DNA of 64,000 bases from Tepidiforma thermophila (GTDB lineage: Bacteria; Chloroflexota; Dehalococcoidia; Tepidiformales; Tepidiformaceae), in assembly GCF_002563855.1 (NCBI RefSeq), contig NZ_PDJQ01000001.1, positions 124,001 through 188,000 on the forward strand. Direction: 5' to 3'. Each line of letters begins with the position of its first letter. Positions within the stretch are counted from its first letter, which is position 1. The notes beneath the pieces were generated by a model. It searched no databases, had not been told where the DNA came from, and saw only the letters and a program-made list of their open reading frames with translations. The position numbers were made by a program, and so were the translations under genes. Of the stretch, positions 28,431-36,588 are shown one piece after another.

Positions 28431-28871
28431 TCAGTCGAAGCGGCGTGCGAGGCGGCCGGGGTTGATGAAGCGGGTCAGGAGGAAGCTGACCAGGGAGATG
28501 AGGATGGCGCCGAAGAAGGCGCTCCAGAAGCCATCGATGGAGAAGGCGATGCCATCGAACTTGCCGGCGATCCAGGCGGCGAGGGCGAGGAGGGCGGTGT
28601 TGATGAGGATGAGGAGGAGGCCGAGGGAGAGGATGATGCCGGGAAATGCGCTGATGATGAGGAGGGGCTTCAGGTAGGCGTTGAGGAGGCCGAGGATGAG
28701 GGCGACGGCGAGCGTGCTGCCGAAGCCGTCGAGGTGGATGCCGGGGACGAGCGCCGCGGCGACCCAGACGGCCACGGCGGTGACGAGCCAGCGGATGACG
28801 AAGGCCGCGAGGCGGCCGGCGGTGGAGGGTTCGCGTTCGAAGCGGCCGACGATGACGGAGTAACCGGGCAT
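28431..28871 (-). CDS. phage-holin-4-like membrane protein
   Basis: The 146-residue protein has four hydrophobic segments: IRWLVTAVAVWVAAALV, STLAVALILGLLNAYL, IILSLGLLLILINTALLALAAW and AFFGAILISLVSFLL. This matches the Phage_holin_4_2 (PF04020) family of bacterial membrane proteins, which are not true holins in most genomes. The conserved G-L-L-N-A-x-L-K-P motif is present. The C-terminus is basic. Function is unknown. Confidence 0.8.
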   Translation of the reverse strand: MPGYSVIVGRFEREPSTAGRLAAFVIRWLVTAVAVWVAAALVPGIHLDGFGSTLAVALILGLLNAYLKPLLIISAFPGIILSLGLLLILINTALLALAAWIAGKFDGIAFSIDGFWSAFFGAILISLVSFLLTRFINPGRLARRFD

Positions 28872-28967
28872 GGTGCCCAGTGTGGCACAAACCGGCGATG
28901 ACGTGACACTTTTGGCGGCCTGCTACCGATGTACGATGCGGGCCGGGGTCCGGCCCGCAGGGAGAGC

Positions 28968-29887
28968 ATGCCGATGCAGCGAGGGATGGACGAGGCGATC
29001 CGGCTGGCCGAAGAGGTCGAGGCGGCGCTGGCCGGCGGCGGGGGAGCCCGGAGGCGGCGGCGCTGGCGCGGATTGCGCGCGGGGTAGCGGGGCTGCGGGT
29101 GCCGGGACCCGATGCAGCGGCATCGGCGCGGATGCGCGCGCGGTTTGCGGCGTACATGGAGGGTGAAGGGCGGAGCTGGCGGCCGTGGCTGCTCGGCTGG
29201 TTCGGGCTGGGGAGCGAGCGCCGGCCGCTGGCGCAGCGGCTTGCAGCGGGCGCGGTGCTGCTCGCGGCGGCCGCGGGCGGCGCACAGGCGACTGGGGCGG
29301 TGGATGCCGTTGGGGTCGTACGGTCGACGGGGGAGTTCGCCATCAATGCGGTGCGGAACCTGGACCCGGGCCGGGAGCGGGGAGGCGAGCCGCAATCGAG
29401 CGCGACACCTGGCGCTGCGGCGCCGGGAGGCGGCACGGCGACCGCGGAGCCCGGGGCGACGGCCAGCCCGACGCCGATCGGCACGAGCGGCGCCGGTGAG
29501 GGTGCCGGGACCCCGCCGGGAGCCGGGGAGACGCCAGGTGCCCCGACGCCGACACCTCCGACGAGGACGCCGGTCCCGGTGAACCCAGCGGTCCCGCCTG
29601 CTACGGCGACACCGGCGCCGGTTCCGCCCGGGGCGCCTTCACCGACAGCGACGCCATCGCCGGGGCTGGCACCGACGAACCCGGCAGGACCGCCGCCGAT
29701 TGCGACACCGACAGCACCCTCGACCCCGCGGCCTGTCCCGACCGACCCGGGGACGCCGACGGCGACGCCGACGCCAGCACCGATGCCGACGAGCCCGCCC
29801 GGGCCGACACCAACGCCGACGCCGAACCCAGGGCTCGTTCCGGGAGCGGGCGGCACACCGGGGGCCTCCGCAGGCGCGGGCGGGTAA
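28968..29887 (+). CDS. sigma-factor-linked membrane protein, broken by an apparent frameshift
   Basis: From the ATG at 28968 the frame reads MDEAIRLAEEVEAALAGG and runs into a premature stop. In the -1 frame the same protein continues, GSPEAAALARIARGVAGL, and then joins the frame that stays open to 29887. The join is in the G5 run at 29040-29044; one more G would restore a single protein of about 306 residues. Its first half resembles DUF5667/anti-sigma-associated proteins, with one transmembrane helix (LAAGAVLLAAAAGGAQATGA). The last half is a Pro/Thr/Ala-rich extracellular tail. GGGAG at 28960-28964 precedes the ATG. If the shift is real, a shorter protein may start at 29099 or 29132. Confidence 0.6.
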
Positions 29888-29899
29888 AGGAGGCGCGGG

Positions 29900-30526
29900 G
29901 TGGCGGGCCTGGCGTGGCCGATGGGAGCGATCGCACTGGCGCTGGCCGCCGACTTCGGGGGGATTGAGGCGGCGGACGGGCCGGGGAGGGCAGAACCAGG
30001 GCTGATCGAGCGGCTGCGGCGACGGGAGCCCGGCGCATGGCGCGAACTGTTCGAGCGGGAGATGCCGGCGATCTACCGGTACGCGTACTCGCGGGTAGCC
30101 TCGGCGAGCGACGCGGAGGACCTGGCAGCGCTGGTGTTCGAGCAGGCGTGGCGGAGTGCTGAGCACCTGCAGGACCGGGGGCTGCCGGCACGGGCGTGGC
30201 TGTTCGGGATTGCGCGGCATGTGGTGACGGAGCACCGGCGGCGGCTGTTCCGGGCTCCGCCGGTGGTTGCGCTGGAGGCGTTTGATGGGGCAGACCCCGG
30301 GCTGGAGGGGCATGACGAGCAGGTCGCGCTGGCGAAGGCGGTTGCGAGCCTGCCGCGGGCCGATGCGGAGGTGGTGACGCTGCGATTCCTCCACGGGCTT
30401 TCGCTGGCGGAAACGGCGGAGGCGATGGGGGCGACGGTCGACGCCGTGAAGTCGCGGCAGACGCGGGCGCTGCGGAAGCTGCGGGAGCTGCTGGGCGACC
30501 CTGGTGGCCGGCGGCAGGCGTGCTAG
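29900..30526 (+). CDS. ECF-type RNA polymerase sigma factor
   Basis: The 208-residue factor has a sigma-2 region (LFEREMPAIYRYAYSRVASASDAEDLAALVFEQAW) and a sigma-4 HTH (VVTLRFLHGLSLAETAEAMGATVDAVKSRQTRALRKLREL). An about 45-residue N-terminal extension precedes the sigma-2 region. The GTG start has AAAGGAGG seven bases upstream, overlapping the end of the previous gene, so the two are coupled; the preceding membrane protein is likely its regulator. Its target promoters are not known. The 3' end overlaps the convergent DUF4388 gene by four bases. Confidence 0.85.
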   Translation: MAGLAWPMGAIALALAADFGGIEAADGPGRAEPGLIERLRRREPGAWRELFEREMPAIYRYAYSRVASASDAEDLAALVFEQAWRSAEHLQDRGLPARAWLFGIARHVVTEHRRRLFRAPPVVALEAFDGADPGLEGHDEQVALAKAVASLPRADAEVVTLRFLHGLSLAETAEAMGATVDAVKSRQTRALRKLRELLGDPGGRRQAC

Positions 30527-31329
30527 GCTGCCTGCTGGCCGCGGATCAGCGCGAGCATCGTCTGCTGGAATTTGACGCGCTTTTCGGGGTCGGTGATTTC
30601 GTTGCTGATCGCCTCAGCGAGGCGGGCGATGCCGTCGCGGGGGAAGTCCTGGCGGGTGTGGCCCATGGCGTCGAGGCAGTCGTCGATGATGATCTCGGCG
30701 AGGGGGCCGACGGCGGCGGCGACGGCGGTGTGGAGCGCCTGGAAGAAGGCCGGGCCGGCGAGCGCCCTGGCGGCGGGGGCGAGCTGCTGGGGCTTTTCGA
30801 ATTCCACGAGACCGGCGAGCTTCAGGCGATAGATGCGGCGCATGGCTTCGAAGTCGTCGAGGCCGAGTTCGGCGGCGAGCGAGGCAGCGGTGCGGGAACC
30901 GTCGAGGAGGGTGATGAGCTCCCAGTCGGCGGCGTCGATGGTCAGCTGGGGACGGGGGGCCTTCCGGGCGAGGCGGGGGACGATGTCCATGGAGGGGACG
31001 ACGCGGCGGATGGCCTCGCGTTCGGAGGCGATCCGGGCAGCCTCGGCGAGGAGCTGGTCGAGCGGCCTGGCGATGGTGCGCTCGGGGGGTTCTTCGCCGG
31101 GGATGAAGCGGAACTGGCCGTTGGGCCAGGTGACGAGGCGGGCGAAGGCGGCCTCGCCCCAGTCGCCGGATGCCTCGGCGTGGACGAGCTGGCCCCGGTG
31201 GAGGTAGAGGTCGCCGAGGTCGAGGCCTGAGGAGAGTTCGAGGCGGCCGGATTGCGCGCCGGCGGCGAGCATTTTCAGGAGGTCGATAAGGGGGAGCTGG
31301 GCGAGGCTGCCGGTGAGTCCTTCGGGCAT
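30523..31329 (-). CDS. DUF4388 (PATAN-like) domain protein
   Basis: The 268-residue protein starts with a DUF4388-type domain: LTGSLAQLPLIDLLKMLAAGAQSGRLELSS, then LYLHRGQLVHAEASG. These domains occur in gliding and signalling proteins such as FrzS relatives. A winged helix-like segment (DWELITLLDGSRTAASLAAELGLDDFEAMRRIYRL) follows, and a helical C-terminal domain (GPLAEIIIDDCLDAMGH) ends it. It is the last gene of the five-gene HAMP/roadblock cassette. Its role is inferred only from the neighbours. Confidence 0.75.
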   Translation of the reverse strand: MPEGLTGSLAQLPLIDLLKMLAAGAQSGRLELSSGLDLGDLYLHRGQLVHAEASGDWGEAAFARLVTWPNGQFRFIPGEEPPERTIARPLDQLLAEAARIASEREAIRRVVPSMDIVPRLARKAPRPQLTIDAADWELITLLDGSRTAASLAAELGLDDFEAMRRIYRLKLAGLVEFEKPQQLAPAARALAGPAFFQALHTAVAAAVGPLAEIIIDDCLDAMGHTRQDFPRDGIARLAEAISNEITDPEKRVKFQQTMLALIRGQQAA

Positions 31330-31365
31330 TGGTGTCCTCCCTGGGGCGAAGGTGCGGTGGGCGCG

Positions 31366-31815
31366 CTAGCTGCCGCGCTGGGCGATGACGTTCCAGGAGA
31401 GCCAGGAACCGGGGTCGAGGGCGGTGCGATTGACGAGCTGGGCGCGCTCGGAGCGGTGCTTCTGGAGCCGTTTCCGGGCGGCCGGGTCTTTCTGCCAGGC
31501 AGCGACGACGACATCGGCGGTGAGGCGGACCATGGCCATATCGACGGCAGGCTGGGCGATGACGAAGAGGAGGGCATCGCCGAGGTCCTGTGCGAGGAGG
31601 CGCCAGGAATCGTAGGTGAGGTCGATGCGGTTGGCGGGGAAGCCGGCGGCCTGGAGGGCGACGAAGGCGCGGCCGATTTCGCGGCCGATGGTGTTCATGG
31701 TGACGGTCGCGAGGACTGCGGGGTCGGAGCTCACGATGACGTCGCCGCGGTTATCGCAGAGGAAGGCGCCTTCGACGGCGGGGAGCCGGGTGAGTTGCTC
31801 GATTTCGCGCTCCAT
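31366..31815 (-). CDS. roadblock/LC7-type protein
   Basis: The 149-residue protein has the roadblock pattern: EIEQLTRLPAVEGAFLCDNRGDVIVSS at the start, then FVALQAAGFPANRIDLTYDSW, and the DALLFVIAQPAVDMAMVRL strand. A basic C-terminal helix (KDPAARKRLQKHR) extends past the fold. In other bacteria roadblock proteins act as regulators of small Ras-like GTPases (MglB to MglA). No GTPase gene is near, so the partner may be elsewhere or may be another protein in the cassette. Confidence 0.7.
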   Translation of the reverse strand: MEREIEQLTRLPAVEGAFLCDNRGDVIVSSDPAVLATVTMNTIGREIGRAFVALQAAGFPANRIDLTYDSWRLLAQDLGDALLFVIAQPAVDMAMVRLTADVVVAAWQKDPAARKRLQKHRSERAQLVNRTALDPGSWLSWNVIAQRGS

Positions 31816-31838
31816 GGCTGCACCCCTGGTGGTGCCTG

Positions 31839-32858
31839 TCAGGCAACGAACTCCTGGAATTCTTCGCGGAGACCGAACCGGTCGACGACGGCTGCGTGGC
31901 GTTCGCTGACGCCTTCGAGGGCGGCGCGGATGCGGGTCTCGAGGTCGGCGCGCTTGAGCTGGAAGGCGAGGCGGGAGATGGTATCGCCGAGGCAGTCTCC
32001 GAGGGCTTTGCTGAAATCGTCGGGCAGGGGCCCGTGGAATTCGATGGCGCCGTTGGTGTACGAGAACTCGGCGGCGAAGGGGTCGAGGAACGGGTAGGTG
32101 GCGGCGCGGTTGACGAGGACTTCTCGGAAGGCGAGGGCGAAGCGGCCGGGCTTGGAGACGCCATCGACGTACTGTTCGACGCGCTGGAGGACGTCGGCCC
32201 AGAAGGCGAGGAGGTCCTGCCGGTAGGATTCGGCCTGGGGCGCCTGGCGGGGGAGGCCGATGGCGGAGGGGGCGTTTGCTTCGATGAAGACGTTAAAGGT
32301 GCCGCCGGCGGCGTTGACGGCGGCGACGATGGCGTTGAGGGCGTCCTGGCCGGACATCATGGGGACGCGGGGTGCGGCGAAGACGGATTCGATCGGCTCG
32401 CCGTCCTGGAGGTAGATGACGCCGACGCCGGCATCGCCGGTGACCTGGACTTCTACGTAACCGGTGATGGCATCGGAGCGGAGCTTGGCGATGAGGCGGT
32501 CGAGGCTGGTGAAGGCGCTGGTGAGGTCTTTATAGAGGGGGCGGCTCTCGGTGAGGCGGTGGACGAGCAGGACGACATCGGGGAAGGCGGTGGAGACGGA
32601 GATGGTGCCGTCTTTCTGGGCTGCGCGCTCGGCGATGGCGCGGATGGCGGAGGGGCCGGTGACGTGGTCGGGGCCGGCTTCGACGACGCCGTTGAGGATT
32701 TCGCCTTCGGAGAGGATGAGGGTGCCAGTCCAGCCGGGGAAGGCGACCTCGATGTAGCCGGTGAGCCTGCGGCCGCGGCAATCGTCGACGAGCGCGTCGA
32801 AGGAGGTGAAGGAGGTGTTGAGGTTGGCGTAGAGGGTTCGGTCCTTGGGGAACATCAT
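31839..32858 (-). CDS. duplicated DUF4388-like domain protein
   Basis: The 339-residue protein holds two related segments: TSFTSFDALVDDCRGRRLTG followed by IEVAFPGWTGTLILSEGEIL, and SAFTSLDRLIAKLRSDAITG followed by VEVQVTGDAGVGVIYLQDGE. They are about 100 residues apart and look like an internal duplication of a DUF4388-like unit. The last 130 residues are helical (VLQRVEQYVDGVSKPGRFAL). The ATG at 32858 has GAGGAG nine bases upstream; a TTG at 32867 in the same frame is less likely. It starts five bases after the preceding gene's stop. Confidence 0.7.
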   Translation of the reverse strand: MMFPKDRTLYANLNTSFTSFDALVDDCRGRRLTGYIEVAFPGWTGTLILSEGEILNGVVEAGPDHVTGPSAIRAIAERAAQKDGTISVSTAFPDVVLLVHRLTESRPLYKDLTSAFTSLDRLIAKLRSDAITGYVEVQVTGDAGVGVIYLQDGEPIESVFAAPRVPMMSGQDALNAIVAAVNAAGGTFNVFIEANAPSAIGLPRQAPQAESYRQDLLAFWADVLQRVEQYVDGVSKPGRFALAFREVLVNRAATYPFLDPFAAEFSYTNGAIEFHGPLPDDFSKALGDCLGDTISRLAFQLKRADLETRIRAALEGVSERHAAVVDRFGLREEFQEFVA

Positions 32859-32863
32859 GGCGG

Positions 32864-33268
32864 TCAACTCCTCGCGGGCGGGGTGGCGCCGAACCGGCGG
32901 GCGATGGGCTGGAGGCCGGCGGCGATCGCCTGGGCGCGGCCAGGCGCGTGGGTGATGCAGAGGCAGGCGCCCTGGAGGGGGAGCAGGGTGGCCTCGACGG
33001 GGCCGCCGCTGATGGCGGCCTGCAGGAAGCGGCTGCCGGCGAGCTGTTTGCCCATGCCGCGGAGGTCGCCGTCAGTTGGGAGGGCTTCGGCACGGAGGGC
33101 AAGGAAGCTGGCGAGGGCGGCAGCACGGGCCGGGTCGGGCTCGTTGACGGCGGCGAGGGGCTGGCCTTCGGGCCCGCAGACGACGACGGAGCGGACGCCT
33201 TCGAGGTTACGCACGGCGCTGGCGATGCGGCTGGCGAGTTCGCGGCTCATCGGCTCGGCTGGCTGCAT
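32864..33268 (-). CDS. roadblock/LC7-type protein
   Basis: The 134-residue product has the roadblock fold pattern: ELASRIASAVRNLEGVRSVVVCGPEGQPLAAVNE, then a helix (ALASFLALRAEAL) and the strands ATLLPLQGACLCITH and QAIAAGLQPIARRF. It is second in the cassette and lies five bases before the duplicated DUF4388-like gene. The ATG at 33268 has GGAGGAG upstream; an inner ATG at 33250 is possible. Confidence 0.7.
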   Translation of the reverse strand: MQPAEPMSRELASRIASAVRNLEGVRSVVVCGPEGQPLAAVNEPDPARAAALASFLALRAEALPTDGDLRGMGKQLAGSRFLQAAISGGPVEATLLPLQGACLCITHAPGRAQAIAAGLQPIARRFGATPPARS

Positions 33269-33306
33269 GGCCTGCTCTCCTCCGGCTGGTCAGGTGCGGG
33301 CGGCCG

Positions 33307-34539
33307 TCAGGCGGCCTGCTGGCGGCGCTGGCGCAGGCGTTCGATTGCGGCGCGCAGGCTGGTCTGCATACGGCGGAGCGATTCGGCGAGGCGGCCGATT
33401 TCGTCGTTGGACTCGACGTCGATCCGGGCGTCGAGTTCGCCGAGGCTGATGCGGTCGGCGACTTCGGCGAGGTGGCGGACCGGGCGGGTGATGCTGAGGG
33501 AGATGACGATGGCGAGGAGCAGGGCGAGCGCGACGCCACCGACGGCTGCGCCGCCGAAGAGGTAGAACTGCTGGCGGGCATCGGCTGCGCGCTGGTCGAA
33601 GGCGGCGTTGAGGGTCTCCTGTGCGGCGGCCAGGAGCTGGTTCGAGGTATCGATCGCGCTGCCGCCCATGTAGAAGAAGCCTTCGGCCGCGGTGCCGGAG
33701 AGGTTGCCGCTGACCAGGACCTGGCCGCGGGTCATGTCGAAGAAGGTGGTGCGGGTGGTTGCGGCGCGGCGGACGGCCGGGTCGAGGGTGGCGGCGAAAT
33801 CGCTATTCTCGGCGATGGCGACCTGGAGCTGGCGGTCGAGGGCGGCAGCGTGCTCGGAAGCGATGGCGAGCTGGGCCGCGAGGAACGCCTTCTGCTGGTC
33901 GGTTGCGGTGAGGTTGGCCCGGGTGATCAGGGTTTCGGTGCCGGTGGCGCGGATGAGGGAGAGCGATTCGGTGAGGCGGGGGAGTGATTCGGTGAGGGCG
34001 GCGATGACGTTGCGGGTATCAAGGTCGGGGTCGAGGACGAGTTCGGAGCGGAGGGCGACGGTGGAGAGGAGGGGGAAGATGCCGTCCTGGATGAGGCGGG
34101 TGTGGGCAGCGTTGGCAGTCTCGGGGCTGCCGGTGGAGTTCTTGACGTTCGCCCACTCCTGGTTGAGGAAGGCGACGAGGTCGCGGGTGCCGAAGCGGCT
34201 GCCGTAGCGGGCATCCATCTCGTTGATGGCGGCGAGCGCGTTGTCGGCTGCGCGGGCGGACTGGTTCATCGTTTCGACGGAGTTGGCGTCGCCGGCGAGG
34301 ACGCGGAGGACGAGGCCGCGGTGGAGCTGGACTTCGCGGAGGAAGGGGATGACGGTGGAGACGTATTCGAGGCCATCGCGCTCTTTGGCGGCCTGTTCCT
34401 GGGTGGCGCGCTGGTCGAGGAACTGGACGACGAGCAGGGCGACGATTGGGACCGCCATGACGGCCACGATGAGGCCGAGTTTGTTGGCGATGTTCAGGTT
34501 GCTGATGGCCGAGAGGCCGGGCAGGTGACGACGACGCAT
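33307..34539 (-). CDS. membrane receptor with HAMP domain and no output domain
   Basis: The protein (about 410 residues) has a first transmembrane helix (LGLIVAVMAVPIVALLVVQFL), a large helical periplasmic sensor of about 290 residues similar in layout to nitrate/nitrite (NIT) sensing domains (FLREVQLHRGLVLRVLAGD), a second helix (GGAAVGGVALALLLAIVIS), and a HAMP domain (SITRPVRHLAEVADRISLGELDARID). It ends within 35 residues of the HAMP: no methyl-accepting, kinase or cyclase domain follows. Start codons at 34539 (GGAG at proper distance) and 34551 are both possible. It is the first gene of the cassette, so its signal is probably passed to the roadblock/DUF4388 proteins. Confidence 0.8.
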   Translation of the reverse strand: MRRRHLPGLSAISNLNIANKLGLIVAVMAVPIVALLVVQFLDQRATQEQAAKERDGLEYVSTVIPFLREVQLHRGLVLRVLAGDANSVETMNQSARAADNALAAINEMDARYGSRFGTRDLVAFLNQEWANVKNSTGSPETANAAHTRLIQDGIFPLLSTVALRSELVLDPDLDTRNVIAALTESLPRLTESLSLIRATGTETLITRANLTATDQQKAFLAAQLAIASEHAAALDRQLQVAIAENSDFAATLDPAVRRAATTRTTFFDMTRGQVLVSGNLSGTAAEGFFYMGGSAIDTSNQLLAAAQETLNAAFDQRAADARQQFYLFGGAAVGGVALALLLAIVISLSITRPVRHLAEVADRISLGELDARIDVESNDEIGRLAESLRRMQTSLRAAIERLRQRRQQAA

Positions 34540-34790
34540 CGTGCTCTCCATCGGACCCCAACCCTGGGGGCGTGCTTGGGAAGTGCGATCGGGGAGACGG
34601 CCGCTCGCAGGGATGCGGCGATCCCTTCTCGTTTCCAATTTCGACCCGATGCGTCCACGGCAAAGGGGGCTGAGGTGACGCGGGCGTGGAAATCTGCAGA
34701 GGAATTCGGCGGAGGCTGCCCGAGGGCCCCGCACCGGCGCGTGCGCTACACTCCGGTGACACAGGACCGGGAGGGCTGCAGGAGGCGACG

Positions 34791-35969
34791 ATGGAGTTCC
34801 GGCTTTCCCCGGAGACGGAGGCCTGGCGCCAGGAGCTGCGGGCGTTCCTCAAGGCCGAGCTGCCGCCGGAGTTCGAAGGCGACGACGACTTTTTCGATGC
34901 GAAGGAGCGGGTGCCGTTCGCCCGGGAGTTCATGCGGAAGCTGGGGGCGCGGCGGTGGCTGGCGCCGGCCTGGCCGGAGCAGTACGGCGGGATGGGGAAG
35001 ACGGCGATCGAGCAGTTTATCCTGAACGAGGAGCTTGCCTACCACCGTGCGCCCTCGGGCGGGCGGCTGTTCACCATCGGAATCACGGGGCCGACGGTGC
35101 TGGTCCACGGGACGGAGGAGCAGAAGGCGCGCTATCTGCCGAAGATGGCCTCGGGCGAGGAGTGGTACTGCCAGGGCTTCAGCGAGCCGGGGAGCGGGTC
35201 GGACCTGGCGAGCATGCAGACGCGGGCGGTGCGGGACGGGGATGAGTACATCATCAACGGTCAGAAAATCTGGACCTCGAACGGGCACGTGGCGGACCGG
35301 ATGATGCTCCTGGCGCGGACGGACCCGGACCGGCCGAAGCACAAGGGGATCAGCGCCTTCATTGTGGACATGCGGTCGCCGGGGATTACGGTGCAGCCGA
35401 TTGAGAACCTCGCATACCGGCACGACTTCAACCAGGTGTTCTTCGAGGACGTCCGGGTGCCGGCGCGCGACCTGCTGGGCGGGGAGAATAACGGCTGGTA
35501 CGTGGCGACGACGACGCTCGACTTCGAGCGGTCGAACATTGCGGCGATTTCCGGTGCGCGGCGGACGGTGCACGACCTGATCCGGTGGGCGAAGGAGCGG
35601 CACCCGGGCGGGCGGCCATGGGATAAGCCGGAGGTGCGGCTGAAGCTGGCGGACCTGGCGATCAAGGCGGAGGTGGGGCGGCTGGTGGCGTTCCGGACGG
35701 CATGGCTGCAGGCGAAGGGGGAGGTGCCGAACTACGAGGCGAGTATCGGCAAGGTGTGGATGGCGATGCTCGGCATCGAGGTGGCGAATGCCGGGGTGAA
35801 CCTGCTGGGGCCGTACGGGGCGCTGCAGCCGGGTTCGAAATGGGCGCAGCTGCGGGGGCGTGTCCTGACGAGCTACCTGCTGTCGGTCTCCGGCCCGATC
35901 GGCGGCGGCACGAGCGAAATCCAGAAGAACATCATCGCGCAGCGCGGGCTGGGGCTGCCCCGGGGGTAG
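34791..35969 (+). CDS. acyl-CoA dehydrogenase
   Basis: The 392-residue flavoenzyme oxidises an acyl-CoA to enoyl-CoA. The FAD- and substrate-binding signature is QGFSEPGSGSDLASMQTRA, followed by INGQKIWTSNGHVAD. The C-terminal four-helix bundle ends with GPIGGGTSEIQKNIIAQRGLGLP. The catalytic base is probably in the bundle but I cannot fix its position. Such genes act in fatty-acid, branched-chain or sterol breakdown. GGAGG at 34781-34785 sets the start. A TACACT hexamer at 34747-34752 may be its -10. Confidence 0.93.
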   Translation: MEFRLSPETEAWRQELRAFLKAELPPEFEGDDDFFDAKERVPFAREFMRKLGARRWLAPAWPEQYGGMGKTAIEQFILNEELAYHRAPSGGRLFTIGITGPTVLVHGTEEQKARYLPKMASGEEWYCQGFSEPGSGSDLASMQTRAVRDGDEYIINGQKIWTSNGHVADRMMLLARTDPDRPKHKGISAFIVDMRSPGITVQPIENLAYRHDFNQVFFEDVRVPARDLLGGENNGWYVATTTLDFERSNIAAISGARRTVHDLIRWAKERHPGGRPWDKPEVRLKLADLAIKAEVGRLVAFRTAWLQAKGEVPNYEASIGKVWMAMLGIEVANAGVNLLGPYGALQPGSKWAQLRGRVLTSYLLSVSGPIGGGTSEIQKNIIAQRGLGLPRG

Positions 35970-36038
35970 GGAGCGGGGAACGGGGAGCCGGGAACGGGGA
36001 GCTGGGAGCTTGGAGTTGGGAGCTGGGAGCTGGGAGTA
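35968..36038. repeat. short G-rich tandem array
   Basis: Seven imperfect copies of GGGAGC/GGGAAC-type units, ending with three copies of GGGAGCT, directly follow the acyl-CoA dehydrogenase stop. It resembles the purine-rich part of the 48-bp arrays at 50.2 and 56.3 kb. Confidence 0.7.
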
Positions 36039-36069
36039 CTGTGGGCGAGTAGCAGAGGAGGGATGAGGT

Positions 36070-36567
36070 ATGGCTCGCGTGCGGCGGTTGAATCATGCGG
36101 TGCTGTTCGTCCGCGACGCGGAGCGGGCGGCGGCGTTTTACGAGCGCGCGTTCGGGTTCGAGGTGATTGCGAACATGGGCGGCCGGGCCGTCTTTCTGCG
36201 GGCGGCGGGTTCGGACAACCACCACGACCTCGGGCTGTTTGCGCTGGGCGAGGGAGCGCCCGGGCCGTTCACCGGGCAGGCGGTGGGGCTGTACCACCTC
36301 GCGTGGCAGGTGGACACGATCGAGGAGCTGGCGGAGATGCGACGGGTGCTGGCGGAGCTTGGGGCGCTTACGGGGCAATCCGACCACGGTGCGACGAAGT
36401 CGCTCTACGGGCAGGACCCGGACGGCAACGAGTTCGAGGTGATGTGGCTGGTGCCGCGGGAGGCGTGGGGGCCGTATGACCGGGAAGCGGTGACGCGGCC
36501 GCTGAACCTCGCGCGGGAGCTGGAGCGGTTCGGGCGGAAGGGTGAGGCCGGCTCGCCGGATTGTTAA
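36070..36567 (+). CDS. VOC-family (glyoxalase/dioxygenase fold) protein
   Basis: The 165-residue protein has the paired beta-alpha-beta-beta-beta units: LNHAVLFVRDAERAAAFYERAFGFEV, then a second His in LYHLAWQVD, and an acidic ligand in NEFEVMWL. His-His-Glu is the typical metal triad of glyoxalase I or extradiol dioxygenase folds. The substrate is unknown. It is close to the acyl-CoA dehydrogenase and an MFS carrier but I cannot link them to one pathway. Confidence 0.85.
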   Translation: MARVRRLNHAVLFVRDAERAAAFYERAFGFEVIANMGGRAVFLRAAGSDNHHDLGLFALGEGAPGPFTGQAVGLYHLAWQVDTIEELAEMRRVLAELGALTGQSDHGATKSLYGQDPDGNEFEVMWLVPREAWGPYDREAVTRPLNLARELERFGRKGEAGSPDC

Positions 36568-36588
36568 CAGGGGCGTAGAGTTCGCCCG

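Noticed and set aside
34552-34790. c-di-GMP riboswitch in the leader of the HAMP receptor gene
   Set aside because: A GCCGC/GCGGC hairpin is present but the conserved GEMM bases are not.
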